Shown: in pieces, positions 28,231-36,529 of the stretch
How the letters are laid out: each line of letters starts with the position of its first letter
Numbering within the stretch: position 1 is the first letter of the stretch
DNA from: Polyangium sp. 15x6
Lineage (GTDB): Bacteria > Myxococcota_A > Polyangia > Polyangiales > Polyangiaceae
Assembly: GCF_029960785.1 (NCBI RefSeq)
Contig: NZ_JASBQE010000020.1
Coordinates: 1 to 64,000, forward strand
Length of the DNA stretch: 64,000 bases
Direction: 5' to 3'
Notes under the pieces: model-generated
The model's database searches: none
Told to the model about the DNA's origin: nothing
The model's input: only the letters and a program-made list of their open reading frames with translations
Translations under genes and position numbers: made by a program

Positions 28231-29406
28231 TCACCACGAGCCGTCGCGGAGCGGCTCGGCGCCGAAGAGCTCGGCGAGCACCTTGCGGTACTGATCGGCG
28301 AGCCGCACGAGGTCGTGGAAGACCGCGGCGATGTCGTGCTCGCTCGCGAACGCGGAGACGGGCTCGGAGAAGGAGAGCACGACGACGTCCCCCGCGAGCG
28401 AGAGGCGACACACGCCCGAGGTCTGATCGTTCGCCGTGAGCAAGAGCCGGTAGAACGGCTCGTGGTTCGCGGAAGGCACACGCACGAGTGGCACGCGCAA
28501 GATCACCTGCAAGCCCGCGCTGTCGAGGCGGATCGTCACCTCGGAAGGCGTCGCGTCTCCGCCGAGCGCGCGATGATGAATGCGCCACGACCGCGGCCCG
28601 GTGCGCGCCTTGTTCGCGACGATCCCGAGCGCGGTGAGCGCATCGCGCACCACGCGCTCGGCCCCGGCCGATTCGCTCTCGAACGCATGCGGCAGGAGGA
28701 TCCCGCACGACTCGCAGCGATCGTTGTCTGCAGAGAACGCCTCCGTGCAGGCGGGGCAGCGATGGATGAGGGTGCGCTCGCCGAGCTCCGACGCAGGCAC
28801 GTCGAGCGCGCGGAGGTCCCGCGAGAGGAGACCGACGGGGAGGATGCATCGACCACGATCGAGCGGATCCCTGCCGATGCGCCGCGCCGTCGTGATCACG
28901 CCGATCACGCGCCCGGCCGTGTCGATCACGGGAGAGCCGCCGCGCCCGGCGCGCGCGCCGAGATCCGGATCGAGCGCCGCGAACTCGCCGCCGCGCCCCT
29001 CGGCGCACACCACGGCCATCGCCGTCACGAGCGTGTCGCCGGGAGCCGCGATCAGCGTGGTGACGGGCTCGCCGAGCCGCGGCAACGGATCGGCGCGCAG
29101 CGGCAGCGGCGCCGCGCCGATCGCTTCGAGCGGGAGCACGAACGCGAGGTCCCGCTCCGCGTCCACGGCGACGACGCGCCCCGCCATGCGCCTGCCTTCC
29201 TCGGTCGAGAGCGTCACCTCGGCCTGGAAGCCCACGGTGCGCCAGCTCGTCACGACCACGCCGTTGCCGAGCGCGACCCAGCCCGTGCCGCTCGACGTCC
29301 CCGACGTCACCGTCACGACCGATCGCCGCGCGACGCCGAGCACGCTCTCCCCCGGGCCGCCGTGCTGCATGGAATCCAGGAGCGACGAGGCGATACGCGA
29401 GCTCAT
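28231..29406 (-). CDS. Trypsin-like pseudo-protease with zinc ribbon and YbjN-like domain
   Basis: 391 residues; the ATG at 29406 overlaps the upstream stop (ATGA). Residues about 20-200 have the trypsin/HtrA fold: SVVTVTSGTSSGTGWV, ERDLAFVLPL (Asp region) and AGRVIGVIT. The catalytic positions are lost. The TxxHV histidine motif reads TSWRTV, and GNSGGP reads GRGGSP, so the Ser position is Gly. A zinc ribbon CPACTEAFSADNDRCESC follows. The C-terminal about 140 residues have the layout of YbjN/type-III-chaperone-like domains (strand pairs then YRLLLTANDQ and a final helix). It probably acts as a scaffold or sensor in the cytoplasm rather than as a protease. Last gene of the four-gene operon. 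Confidence 0.75.
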   Translation of the reverse strand: MSSRIASSLLDSMQHGGPGESVLGVARRSVVTVTSGTSSGTGWVALGNGVVVTSWRTVGFQAEVTLSTEEGRRMAGRVVAVDAERDLAFVLPLEAIGAAPLPLRADPLPRLGEPVTTLIAAPGDTLVTAMAVVCAEGRGGEFAALDPDLGARAGRGGSPVIDTAGRVIGVITTARRIGRDPLDRGRCILPVGLLSRDLRALDVPASELGERTLIHRCPACTEAFSADNDRCESCGILLPHAFESESAGAERVVRDALTALGIVANKARTGPRSWRIHHRALGGDATPSEVTIRLDSAGLQVILRVPLVRVPSANHEPFYRLLLTANDQTSGVCRLSLAGDVVVLSFSEPVSAFASEHDIAAVFHDLVRLADQYRKVLAELFGAEPLRDGSW

Positions 29407-31172
29407 CCGGACGCGATCCTCTTCAGCGCCGTCATCATCAGATCGAGCGCCGCCTGCTTGGGCACGTCGCGAAGCGCGTGCGCCACGATTTCCTTCAAGC
29501 GTTGCGACGTCTGCGCCGGCAAGCGCGTCCGTGTGAGCAGCTCCGTCAGCGCGCCGAGCGCGAGGAAGTGGCGGAGCGTCGCGTCCTGCGGCGCGAGCTC
29601 GATCTCCTCGACGTACTTCGCCAGGTGCTCGCGCGCCTGCGCCGCCGTCGCGAGCGGCTCGACGATGAACGCCCGCTCCTTCGGGAGAAGCGCGCGCGCC
29701 GCGACGATCCGCTCCATCGCGAGCAGCGCCGGCTCGGCCATCGGGATCGGCGACGACGGGCGCTTGCCACCCGGCGACGCGCTCGGCCATATCGCCCGCG
29801 TCACGCCCGACGCGTTCCGGTAGAGGTACGAGACCGCGTCGGGCACGTGCTCGCCGAACTCGTAGATCGCGCGATACACCGCGGCGCGCACGAGCAGGAG
29901 CATCGTCGCGGGCCGCTCCTCGTAGCTCAGCGCCGTCGCGAGCGCCTGCGCCTGATGCAAGAGCTCGCAGAGTTTGTCCGCGGGCGTCAGCGCGCGACGC
30001 GCCGCAGCGTCGTCGAGATCCGGCGAGCCGGGGCGCGCCGGACCTTCGACCGCGGGCATCCCGGGCACCGTGCGCCGACGCGCGGCGGGCGCCGCGAACG
30101 GCATCGGCGTCGTGAGCGACGGGATCGCACCGAGGCGCGCGGTCTCCGGCGGCGGCTCGCGGTCGGGCGGAGACGGCGCGGCGAACGCGGACGTCTGCGG
30201 AACGCCGAGCCGCGCCGTCTGCGGCACGTTCTCGGGAGGCGCGAGCACCGGCGGCACGCCGTCCTCGCCGCGCCACGTATCGGAGAGGCGGAACGGCGCG
30301 AGCACCGGCGGCAGCTCCTCCTCCGCGGCGGGCCCCCGCGCCCCATCGTTCGCAAAGGCGGGCGCGAGGATCGGCGGCAGATCGTCGTCCGGCGGCGTCG
30401 CGTTGTCCGCGGGCCGGAGCGTCGAGGGCGGCGGCGGCACGACCGATCGTCGCTGCGGCGCCGGCTGCAGCGTCGAGAGCGTCCGCTTCCTCCCGAGCGA
30501 CTCCCACCCGCCGCCTCCGCGCGCATCTCCATGCGCCGCGGTGCGCGCGTCGAACGACGCCACGAAGATCTCCGCGTACCGCTCCGACGTCGCCATCATC
30601 TCGCGGATCACGTGCCGCACGAGCGGCGGTGACGCGGCGCCGAGCTGCGTGACGAAGCGCAGAAGGAGCAGATCGTCCCTGAGGCACACGCGTGACGTGA
30701 TCGCCTCCTCGTCGCAGAGCTCGAGCGAGAGCCGCATCGCGGGGACACGCTGGCTGCGCGGCAGACGCGCCACGGGCGACTCCACGATGAGATGCATCGA
30801 CTGCATGTCGAGCGACAGGAACACGCTCGACTCCTTGCCGATGAGCGCCCAGCCTGGCCCCTCGGGCAGGTTCACCGCGCGCGCCGTCAGGTTCGACTCG
30901 GCGGAGGCGACGATGCCGAGCGCGCGCGCGTACTCACCACGCCGGAACGCCTCCGTCGCCCGCTCCAGCCCGAAAGGATCGAGCGACGCGTGCCCGCGCG
31001 GCACGAACCTTCGCATCGAGTCTTCGAGCGCCAGCGGCGCGCGGTACTCCCCGCAGGCGTCGCAGCGTGGCCCGTGGACGGGCCATCCGCACACCGTGCA
31101 GAACTCCCGGGCCGTTCGGCTCGCGGCTCCCACCGCGCAGAGGATAAAGCGAACGCGGCCCGCCGCGGGCAC
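29403..31172 (-). CDS. Zinc-ribbon/YbjN-like protein with a proline-rich central region
   Basis: 589 residues from the GTG at 31172; a GTG at 31133 is an alternative. A zinc ribbon lies at the N-terminus (CTVCGWPVHGPRCDACG). Residues about 70-210 form a YbjN-like domain resembling the one in the next gene. A long disordered region carries three spaced motifs, LPPILAP, LPPVLAP and VPPVLAP, which look like docking peptides. The C-terminal about 200 residues are helical. No catalytic site is visible. Cytoplasmic. It lies between the PDZ-NuoH gene and the pseudo-protease gene and overlaps the latter by 4 bp, so the two are likely to act together. Confidence 0.7.
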   Translation of the reverse strand: MPAAGRVRFILCAVGAASRTAREFCTVCGWPVHGPRCDACGEYRAPLALEDSMRRFVPRGHASLDPFGLERATEAFRRGEYARALGIVASAESNLTARAVNLPEGPGWALIGKESSVFLSLDMQSMHLIVESPVARLPRSQRVPAMRLSLELCDEEAITSRVCLRDDLLLLRFVTQLGAASPPLVRHVIREMMATSERYAEIFVASFDARTAAHGDARGGGGWESLGRKRTLSTLQPAPQRRSVVPPPPSTLRPADNATPPDDDLPPILAPAFANDGARGPAAEEELPPVLAPFRLSDTWRGEDGVPPVLAPPENVPQTARLGVPQTSAFAAPSPPDREPPPETARLGAIPSLTTPMPFAAPAARRRTVPGMPAVEGPARPGSPDLDDAAARRALTPADKLCELLHQAQALATALSYEERPATMLLLVRAAVYRAIYEFGEHVPDAVSYLYRNASGVTRAIWPSASPGGKRPSSPIPMAEPALLAMERIVAARALLPKERAFIVEPLATAAQAREHLAKYVEEIELAPQDATLRHFLALGALTELLTRTRLPAQTSQRLKEIVAHALRDVPKQAALDLMMTALKRIASG

Positions 31173-31223
31173 AATGTGCGTGCGCCGTGATCCGCGCCGC
31201 TTTTTCCGGCGCGTTCGCCCCGA

Positions 31224-33182
31224 TCAGATCAGGGGGTTCAGGTGCAGCGGGGTCCGCGTTTCTCGCAGGTCCACCTGAATCCGGCGCACGAAATGCGCAG
31301 CGAAGGCGGCCCAGGTCACGAACGTGACCACCCCGCTCACGAGCCCCGCGTTCCGGCCGAAGCTGATCACCGTCGTCGCGAGGGCGCCGAGCAGAACGAA
31401 CGCCGAGGCCACGATCGCGAGCGGCAAGAACCAACGAAGCGCGATCCGCGACCGCTCCTCCGCGCAGAGCCGCGGCAGCGCCCAGCGCAGCCACACCACC
31501 GTCAGCACGAGTCCCCAGCTCTTCATCAAGAAAAGCAGCGCGCCCACGATCTTCAGCGCGCCCGCGCTCTCCTGCGTCGCGCCTGCCACGCCCGGCAGCT
31601 GCCAGCCGCCGAGGAAGATCGCGCTCGCGATCCCGCAGGCCACGAACACGTGCGCCCACTCCCCGAAGTAGAACAGAAGCTGCCGCGCGCCGACCTTCGC
31701 GGGTGGCGCGAGCTCCTCCCCGCTCGCCTCCGCCTCCCGCAGCGCGCCCGACGCGCGCCCGTCGGCCGTGATCATCGACGTCACGTACGCGAGGAACAGC
31801 ACGAACGTCGCCGGGTTCCGGAACACGAACCAGTGCCAGGGCCACCCGCCCGCGTCGAGCGGCGATCCACCCTGCCCGCCCTGCGCCGCCACGATGTCCT
31901 CGAGCCGGAGCGACCCCGTGCTCGACACGACGCACACGATCGCCACCACGGCGGGCAGCTCCTGCAGCAGCACCCGTCCTGCGCCGCGCAGACCTCGCAG
32001 CACGGACCAGCGCTCCGCCGCGAGCGACCCACCCGTCACGAACCCGAGCCCGAGCAGCGCCACGAGCGCGAGCAGAAACAGCATCCCGACATCGAGGTCC
32101 GCGCCCACGAGCCTCTGCGAGAACGGCATCACCACGAACGTCGCAGAGATCGCGGCGAACGCGAGCACCGGCGCGAGCTTCGACAGGATCGGATCCGCGT
32201 CCGGCGGCGCGATCGCCGAGGCCACCTCGCGATGCACCTCCGCCGCGAGCCGCGCGACCGGCGAGCGCGCGAGCGCCTTCTTCCCGCTCCGCTGCCCTGC
32301 GAGCCGCGACGCCACGCGCCGCACGAGCCACGCCACGAGCGCCCCGAGCGGCGTCGCGAACACGAGCAGCGTCGCCGCGGACAAACCCAGCACGATCGCC
32401 GCGCCGAGCAGATCCGAAGGCGCGCTCGCGTGGAACCCCTCGATCGAGATTGGAACGATCCGCGGCTCCGCCGCGCCGCGCCGCACCGCGACGAGCGGCG
32501 CGCGCTCCTCGCCGCTCGGGATCACGTCGGCCACGCTCGTCACCTTCACGCCCTCGAAGCTCGTGATCACGTCGCCGCCCTCGATCCGCGCCGCGGCCGC
32601 GGGGCTGTCCGGACGAACCGCCGCCACCACGAGCCCGTTCGACGTGGGTGCGTCCGGAGAAACCGTGATCCCCAGGAAATCGAGCGCCCGCTGCCCGTCG
32701 CGCTCCCGCGCCAGCGCGATCGCGCGCCGCGGCGCCTTCGGCCGCACGTCGATCGTCACCTCCTTGACCGAGCCCGTCACCGGCAACGCGCCCTCGGCCT
32801 TCGTCTCCAGCGTGACCGTCACGTCACCGTGGAACGTCGTGTGCGCCGACTCATCGCCCTGCCCGCAGAACCGCGCCACGAGCGCCTCGCTCACTGCGGC
32901 GCTCACCTTGTCGGTCGAGATCCTCGCCTTGTCGACGACGATCGTCTGCCCTTCGATCGGCGCTTCTCCGGGCCGCTTCAGCGTCCCGCGGAACGTGATC
33001 GTCGCCTCGCGCGCCTCTCCTGTCGGCAGGTTCGTCCCGAGCACCTCCAGCCGATCGCCCGACTCGAGCTCGCGCGGCGCTACGTCGACCACCCGCAGGA
33101 GATCGGGCGCGCTGTCGTTCACGTTACAGCCGCTCGCCAGGAGGCAGGCGAGGGCGAGCGTGATCCTTCGATGTCCGGGCAT
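31224..33182 (-). CDS. Lipoprotein-PDZ-NuoH chimera
   Basis: 652 residues. A signal ends in a lipobox (CLLASGC). Residues about 28-150 form an IPT-like beta domain, and about 165-250 a PDZ domain (FLGITVSPDAP, GLVVAAVRPDSPAAAARI, GGDVITSFEG). From about 265 to the end it aligns with complex I subunit NuoH: LSKLAPVLAF, VGADLDVGMLFLLALVALLG, GSLRLEDIVAAQ, an EAEASGEEL region, FGEWAHVFVA, FLGGWQLPG and WLRWALPRL. The acidic residues of the NuoH quinone/loop region are mostly kept, but the GERRxxGxxQxRxGPN motif is not. The start lies 9 bp after the ABC ATPase stop. No other nuo genes are nearby. Confidence 0.85.
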   Translation of the reverse strand: MPGHRRITLALACLLASGCNVNDSAPDLLRVVDVAPRELESGDRLEVLGTNLPTGEAREATITFRGTLKRPGEAPIEGQTIVVDKARISTDKVSAAVSEALVARFCGQGDESAHTTFHGDVTVTLETKAEGALPVTGSVKEVTIDVRPKAPRRAIALARERDGQRALDFLGITVSPDAPTSNGLVVAAVRPDSPAAAARIEGGDVITSFEGVKVTSVADVIPSGEERAPLVAVRRGAAEPRIVPISIEGFHASAPSDLLGAAIVLGLSAATLLVFATPLGALVAWLVRRVASRLAGQRSGKKALARSPVARLAAEVHREVASAIAPPDADPILSKLAPVLAFAAISATFVVMPFSQRLVGADLDVGMLFLLALVALLGLGFVTGGSLAAERWSVLRGLRGAGRVLLQELPAVVAIVCVVSSTGSLRLEDIVAAQGGQGGSPLDAGGWPWHWFVFRNPATFVLFLAYVTSMITADGRASGALREAEASGEELAPPAKVGARQLLFYFGEWAHVFVACGIASAIFLGGWQLPGVAGATQESAGALKIVGALLFLMKSWGLVLTVVWLRWALPRLCAEERSRIALRWFLPLAIVASAFVLLGALATTVISFGRNAGLVSGVVTFVTWAAFAAHFVRRIQVDLRETRTPLHLNPLI

Positions 33183-33191
33183 GACCCGGGC

Positions 33192-34004
33192 TTATCCATC
33201 GCGCCGCGGCAAAGGGCCAAGTTGAGGGCGAACCGGCAGGAAATACCGGGCGTTGTCGAGCTCGTTCACCCCCACGAAGAGCTCCACCTCGAACACCTCC
33301 TTGAGCCGCCGGTACGTCATCACCTCCTCGATCGTCCCGTGCGCCACGAGCCTCCCCGCCTTCAAGAGCGCGATCCGATCCGCGTACTGCGCCGCCGCGT
33401 TCAGATCGTGCAGCACCATCAGGCATGCGAGCCCTCGATCGCGCACCTCGCGCCACACGAGCTCCGACAGCGCGAGGAAGTGCCGCACGTCGAGGTGCGC
33501 CGTCGCCTCGTCGAGCAAGAGCACCGGCGCCTCCTGCGCGAGCGCCCGCGCGATCGCGACCCTCTGCTGCTCGCCGCCCGACAGCTCCGAAACGCGCCGA
33601 TCCGCGAGCGCTTCGAGCTCGCACACGGCGATCGCCCTCTCCACCGCCTCTTCATCGTGCTTCGACGCGCGCATCCACGCGCCCTGGTACGGCGCGCGCC
33701 CCATCATCACGATCTCACGCACTGAAAAGCCCACCGCAGGCTCCGACGACTGCGGCACGAGCGCGATCCTCTTCGCGATCTCCCGACGCTCCATCCGCGC
33801 GAGCGGCTCGCCGAGGACCTGTACCTCGCCACGCTGGGGCTGGAGCGCGCCCGAGATCACTTTCACGAGCGTCGACTTTCCGGCCCCGTTCGGCCCGAGG
33901 ACCGCGCAAATCTCGCCTTTCCGCACGGAAAGGTCGACGTTCTCGAGCGCCACGCCTCCTGCCGCGTAGCGAACCGAGACCCCGGATAGTTCGATGGCAT
34001 TCAT
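33192..34004 (-). CDS. ABC transporter ATP-binding protein, iron-siderophore/haem/cobalamin type
   Basis: 270 residues. Walker A GPNGAGKST, Q-loop ALVPQSSEPAVGF, signature LSGGEQQRVAIARAL, Walker B VLLLDEATAHLD and switch His (MVLHDLNAAAQYAD) are complete. The LALVPQS start and the R-rich region after the Q-loop match the FecE/HmuV/BtuD subfamily. No permease or binding protein gene is adjacent, so it may serve distant partners or the membrane protein encoded next. It is the first gene of a four-gene leftward operon, divergent from the PhaR-like gene with about 100 bp between starts. Confidence 0.9.
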   Translation of the reverse strand: MNAIELSGVSVRYAAGGVALENVDLSVRKGEICAVLGPNGAGKSTLVKVISGALQPQRGEVQVLGEPLARMERREIAKRIALVPQSSEPAVGFSVREIVMMGRAPYQGAWMRASKHDEEAVERAIAVCELEALADRRVSELSGGEQQRVAIARALAQEAPVLLLDEATAHLDVRHFLALSELVWREVRDRGLACLMVLHDLNAAAQYADRIALLKAGRLVAHGTIEEVMTYRRLKEVFEVELFVGVNELDNARYFLPVRPQLGPLPRRDG

Positions 34005-34106
34005 GGCAACCGCGACATTTCAGGCCCTCGGACGATTCACGCTGTCATCACCTTGCACATATGCGTTACAGGTGGTCCAATTCGATCGCAGCGCGAAGGG
34101 GAGATC

Positions 34107-34814
34107 ATGGATACGGTGAAGGAGACCTCGGGGGCCAGTGCGACGCCGCGACGCGTCATCAAGCGGTACTCCAACCGTAAGTTGTACGATACGAAGGACA
34201 GCCGCTACGTGACCCTCCAGCAGATCGGGGAGATGGTCCGTGCCGGCGAAGAGGTCCAGATCATCGACAACGCGACCAAGGAGGACAAAACCGAGGTCAC
34301 GCTGGCGCTCATCATCTCGGAGGACCTCAAGTCCCAGCCGCGCAGCGTGCCTCTCGGGACGCTGCGTGATCTGATCCAGGAGCGCGGCGAGCGCCTGCTC
34401 AACACGCTCCGCGAAGGCCCGATCGGTCGACTCATCCCGGGCGGCGGACAAGAAGACGCCCCCGCGGAAGCGGCGCCGGCCCCCGCGGAAAAACCGCCCA
34501 CGCAGCCGCCGCCCGCGCCGGCCGCGGCTCCGACCGAGGCGGACAAACCCGCCGCCTCCGCCCAGGGCGCGAAGGCGCGTTTGTCCGAGATCGTCGAGAG
34601 CTCGAAGCAGACCCTCGACCAGTGGCAACACGCCGTGGACGATCGGATCCGTCACATCCTGCCCGGCGTCGGCCTCTTCCGCGACCTCCAGGCCGACGTC
34701 CAGCGCCTCTCGCAGCGCGTCGAGGAGCTCGAAGCCCTCGTTCGCAAGCTCGGCGGTGATCCAGGCAACACGCCCGAGACACCCGCGCAGCCTGAAACAT
34801 CGGCCGAGGAATAG
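34107..34814 (+). CDS. PHB-accumulation-regulator (PhaR N-domain) protein
   Basis: 235 residues from the ATG at 34107 (GAAGGGGA ribosome-binding site). Residues about 14-73 are the PHB_acc_N DNA-binding domain, with RVIKRYSNRKLYDTKDSRYV, TLQQIGEMV and QIIDNATKEDKT. A Pro/Ala-rich linker (about 115-155) follows, then a coiled coil (LQADVQRLSQRVEELEALV). PhaR binds polyhydroxyalkanoate granules and represses phasin genes, but no pha gene is nearby. In Myxococcota this domain often stands beside sigma factors. It lies 30 bp upstream of the ECF sigma gene on the same strand. Confidence 0.85.
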   Translation: MDTVKETSGASATPRRVIKRYSNRKLYDTKDSRYVTLQQIGEMVRAGEEVQIIDNATKEDKTEVTLALIISEDLKSQPRSVPLGTLRDLIQERGERLLNTLREGPIGRLIPGGGQEDAPAEAAPAPAEKPPTQPPPAPAAAPTEADKPAASAQGAKARLSEIVESSKQTLDQWQHAVDDRIRHILPGVGLFRDLQADVQRLSQRVEELEALVRKLGGDPGNTPETPAQPETSAEE

Positions 34815-34844
34815 TCGGAGGGGGGCTCCTGTTGGGAGACCGCG

Positions 34845-35549
34845 ATGGCGTTTTTCTTCAGTAAAAAGCCAGCTTCGGTCGCCCAGGACCTGAGCATCTC
34901 CGGCGCTGGGGACGGCGCGCCGGGGCTCGACACGTTCGAGGTGGAGCTGCTCGGCCACCTCGACACGCTTTATGCGGTGAGCTGCCGCATGACACGGAGC
35001 ACGACCGAGGCCGAGGATCTCGTCCAGGACACGGTCGTGAAGGCCATGCGTGCCCGCGACCAGTTCGAGCCGGGCACGAACCTCAAGGCCTGGCTCCTTC
35101 GCATCCTCACGAACACCTTCATCAACCGCTACCGCCGCGGCGGACTCGAGCGCGACATCCTCGAAGGTCCGGACGTCGAGTCGCTGACCGACGGATGGAT
35201 CGGCGCGACGACGATGCGCGGCATGCGGGATCCCGAGACGGCGGCCCTCGCGCCGCTCGTCGAGGCCGAGGTCCAGCGCGCGCTCGACGATCTGCCGCCG
35301 GAGTTCCGCGTCGCCGTCGTGCTCTCCGACATCGAGGAGCTCTCCTACAAGGAGATCGCCGAAGCGATGGGCACGCCGATCGGGACGGTGATGTCGCGGC
35401 TGCATCGCGGCCGGAAGCTCTTGCAGAAGACGTTGCGCGACCATGCGGTCGCCATGGGCATCGTGAGCGAGGGGTCCTCGAACAAGGCCGACCAGGCTCC
35501 GACGGACCTCGCGGCGTACCGGAAGCGGAAGCGGAGTGCTGCGGTATGA
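34845..35549 (+). CDS. ECF-family RNA polymerase sigma factor
   Basis: 234 residues. Region 2 (LDTLYAVSCRMTRSTTEAED, then LVQDTVVKAMRARDQF and LKAWLLRILTNTFINRYRR) and region 4 (ALDDLPPEFRVAVVLSDIEE, then LSYKEIAEAMGTPIGTVMSR) are complete. The N-terminal 25 residues and the short GLERDILEGPDVESL linker between regions are lineage-specific. It overlaps the anti-sigma gene (ATGA at 35546-35549), and the PhaR-like gene precedes it by 30 bp, giving a three-gene operon. ECF factors of this kind usually control an envelope or redox stress regulon and their own promoter. Confidence 0.93.
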   Translation: MAFFFSKKPASVAQDLSISGAGDGAPGLDTFEVELLGHLDTLYAVSCRMTRSTTEAEDLVQDTVVKAMRARDQFEPGTNLKAWLLRILTNTFINRYRRGGLERDILEGPDVESLTDGWIGATTMRGMRDPETAALAPLVEAEVQRALDDLPPEFRVAVVLSDIEELSYKEIAEAMGTPIGTVMSRLHRGRKLLQKTLRDHAVAMGIVSEGSSNKADQAPTDLAAYRKRKRSAAV

Positions 35550-36412
35550 ATGGGCTCAAGGTGATGACCGACGAGTGCTCGTTGTTCTCGCGCTGCATGT
35601 CGGCGTACGTGGACGGGGAGCTCGATCCAGGACACGCGGTCGACATGGAGGCGCACGTCCTTCATTGCGGCACGTGCTCCGAGCGCGTCACGTTCCTCCG
35701 CGCGATGCGCGCGAGCATGAAGCGCACGGCCGAGAAGCGTGTCCCCAACGCGATGCGCACGCGCATCCACGCCGCGATGCTCGCCGAGAAGCGCCGCGTG
35801 AAGGACGCCGATCGCGAGGTCCATTCCGCGAAGCTCGTGAGCTGGAAATACGCGGCGACGCTCGCGGCTGCGGCCGGCGTCGCGCTCACGGTGGCGGCTG
35901 CGAAGAACCAGAAGGACGTGGTGGTCACGCCGGAGCTCGCGCGGAGCGGCGCGACGACGGAGATGGCTGCGGCTGGCATGGACTCGCTGCTCGACGATCT
36001 CGTCGCGCTCCACGCGCACCCCTTGCCGCCCGAGACGACGAACCCCGAGGAGCTCGTCCGTTTTGATCCGCTCGTCGGCGTGCCCGTTCGTCGGCCTGCG
36101 TTCCAGCCGTTCGTGGCGAGCTTCAACGGCGCGCGCGTGCACGCGATGCGAGATCAACGCGCGGCGCTCCTGCAATACACCGTCGAGGGCAAACACCGCG
36201 TCACGGTGTACGTCTTCGATCCGCGCGCCGTGCCGATGATGCGCGTGACGCGGCTCGAGCCGCGCGTCGTGCGCGAGCGTCCCGTCTACGTGGGCAAACT
36301 CCGCGGTTATTCGGTCGCTGCGGTCGAGAAGAGCGGCGTCGGGTACGCGCTCGCGACGGACTTCGACGACGAACGCAGCGCGCAGCTCGTCCTCGCCGCC
36401 ACGCAGCAGTAA
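35546..36412 (+). CDS. Membrane-anchored zinc-finger anti-sigma factor
   Basis: 288 residues; the ATG overlaps the sigma gene stop. The N-terminal domain is a zf-HC2 finger (MSAYVDGELDPGHAVDMEAH, then VLHCGTC), the usual sigma-binding element. A helical region and one membrane segment (KYAATLAAAAGVALTVAAA, about 107-125) follow. The periplasmic part of about 150 residues ends AQLVLAATQQ and is a probable stress sensor. The sigma factor would be held inactive until this protein releases it; the trigger (proteolysis or zinc loss) cannot be read from sequence. Confidence 0.88.
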   Translation: MNGLKVMTDECSLFSRCMSAYVDGELDPGHAVDMEAHVLHCGTCSERVTFLRAMRASMKRTAEKRVPNAMRTRIHAAMLAEKRRVKDADREVHSAKLVSWKYAATLAAAAGVALTVAAAKNQKDVVVTPELARSGATTEMAAAGMDSLLDDLVALHAHPLPPETTNPEELVRFDPLVGVPVRRPAFQPFVASFNGARVHAMRDQRAALLQYTVEGKHRVTVYVFDPRAVPMMRVTRLEPRVVRERPVYVGKLRGYSVAAVEKSGVGYALATDFDDERSAQLVLAATQQ

Positions 36413-36421
36413 TTGTTCAAC

Positions 36422-36469
36422 GCTTGGGGGCTACGCTCGGACAAACCGAGCTACGCCCCCAAACCCCCA
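36422..36469. repeat. Palindromic intergenic repeat, copy 2
   Basis: A 48-bp element nearly identical to 23867-23913. GGGGGC and CTCGG arms flank the loop ACAAA and pair with CCGAG and GCCCCC arms. It contains one of the over-represented GGACAAAC octamers. It lies directly after the anti-sigma stop at 36412 and before the 3' end of the convergent gamma-glutamyltransferase gene. Confidence 0.75.
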
Positions 36470-36481
36470 CCGACACTTGGG

Positions 36482-36501
36482 GGGTTCGCGGGGACGAACC
36501 C
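36482..36501. terminator. Second hairpin between convergent genes
   Basis: GGGTTCG (36482-36488) pairs with CGAACCC (36495-36501) over a 6-base loop. With copy 2 of the palindromic repeat it makes two hairpins in a row between the anti-sigma stop and the gamma-glutamyltransferase stop, so this short gap probably terminates both transcripts. There is no T-run. Confidence 0.4.
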
Positions 36502-36529
36502 GGCGACCCCCCTCCCCGACAAACCTTCC

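Noticed and set aside
31224-33182. Calling this gene nuoH
   Set aside because: It lacks the conserved N-terminal NuoH motif, has exported PDZ domains and stands outside any nuo cluster, so the symbol would mislead.
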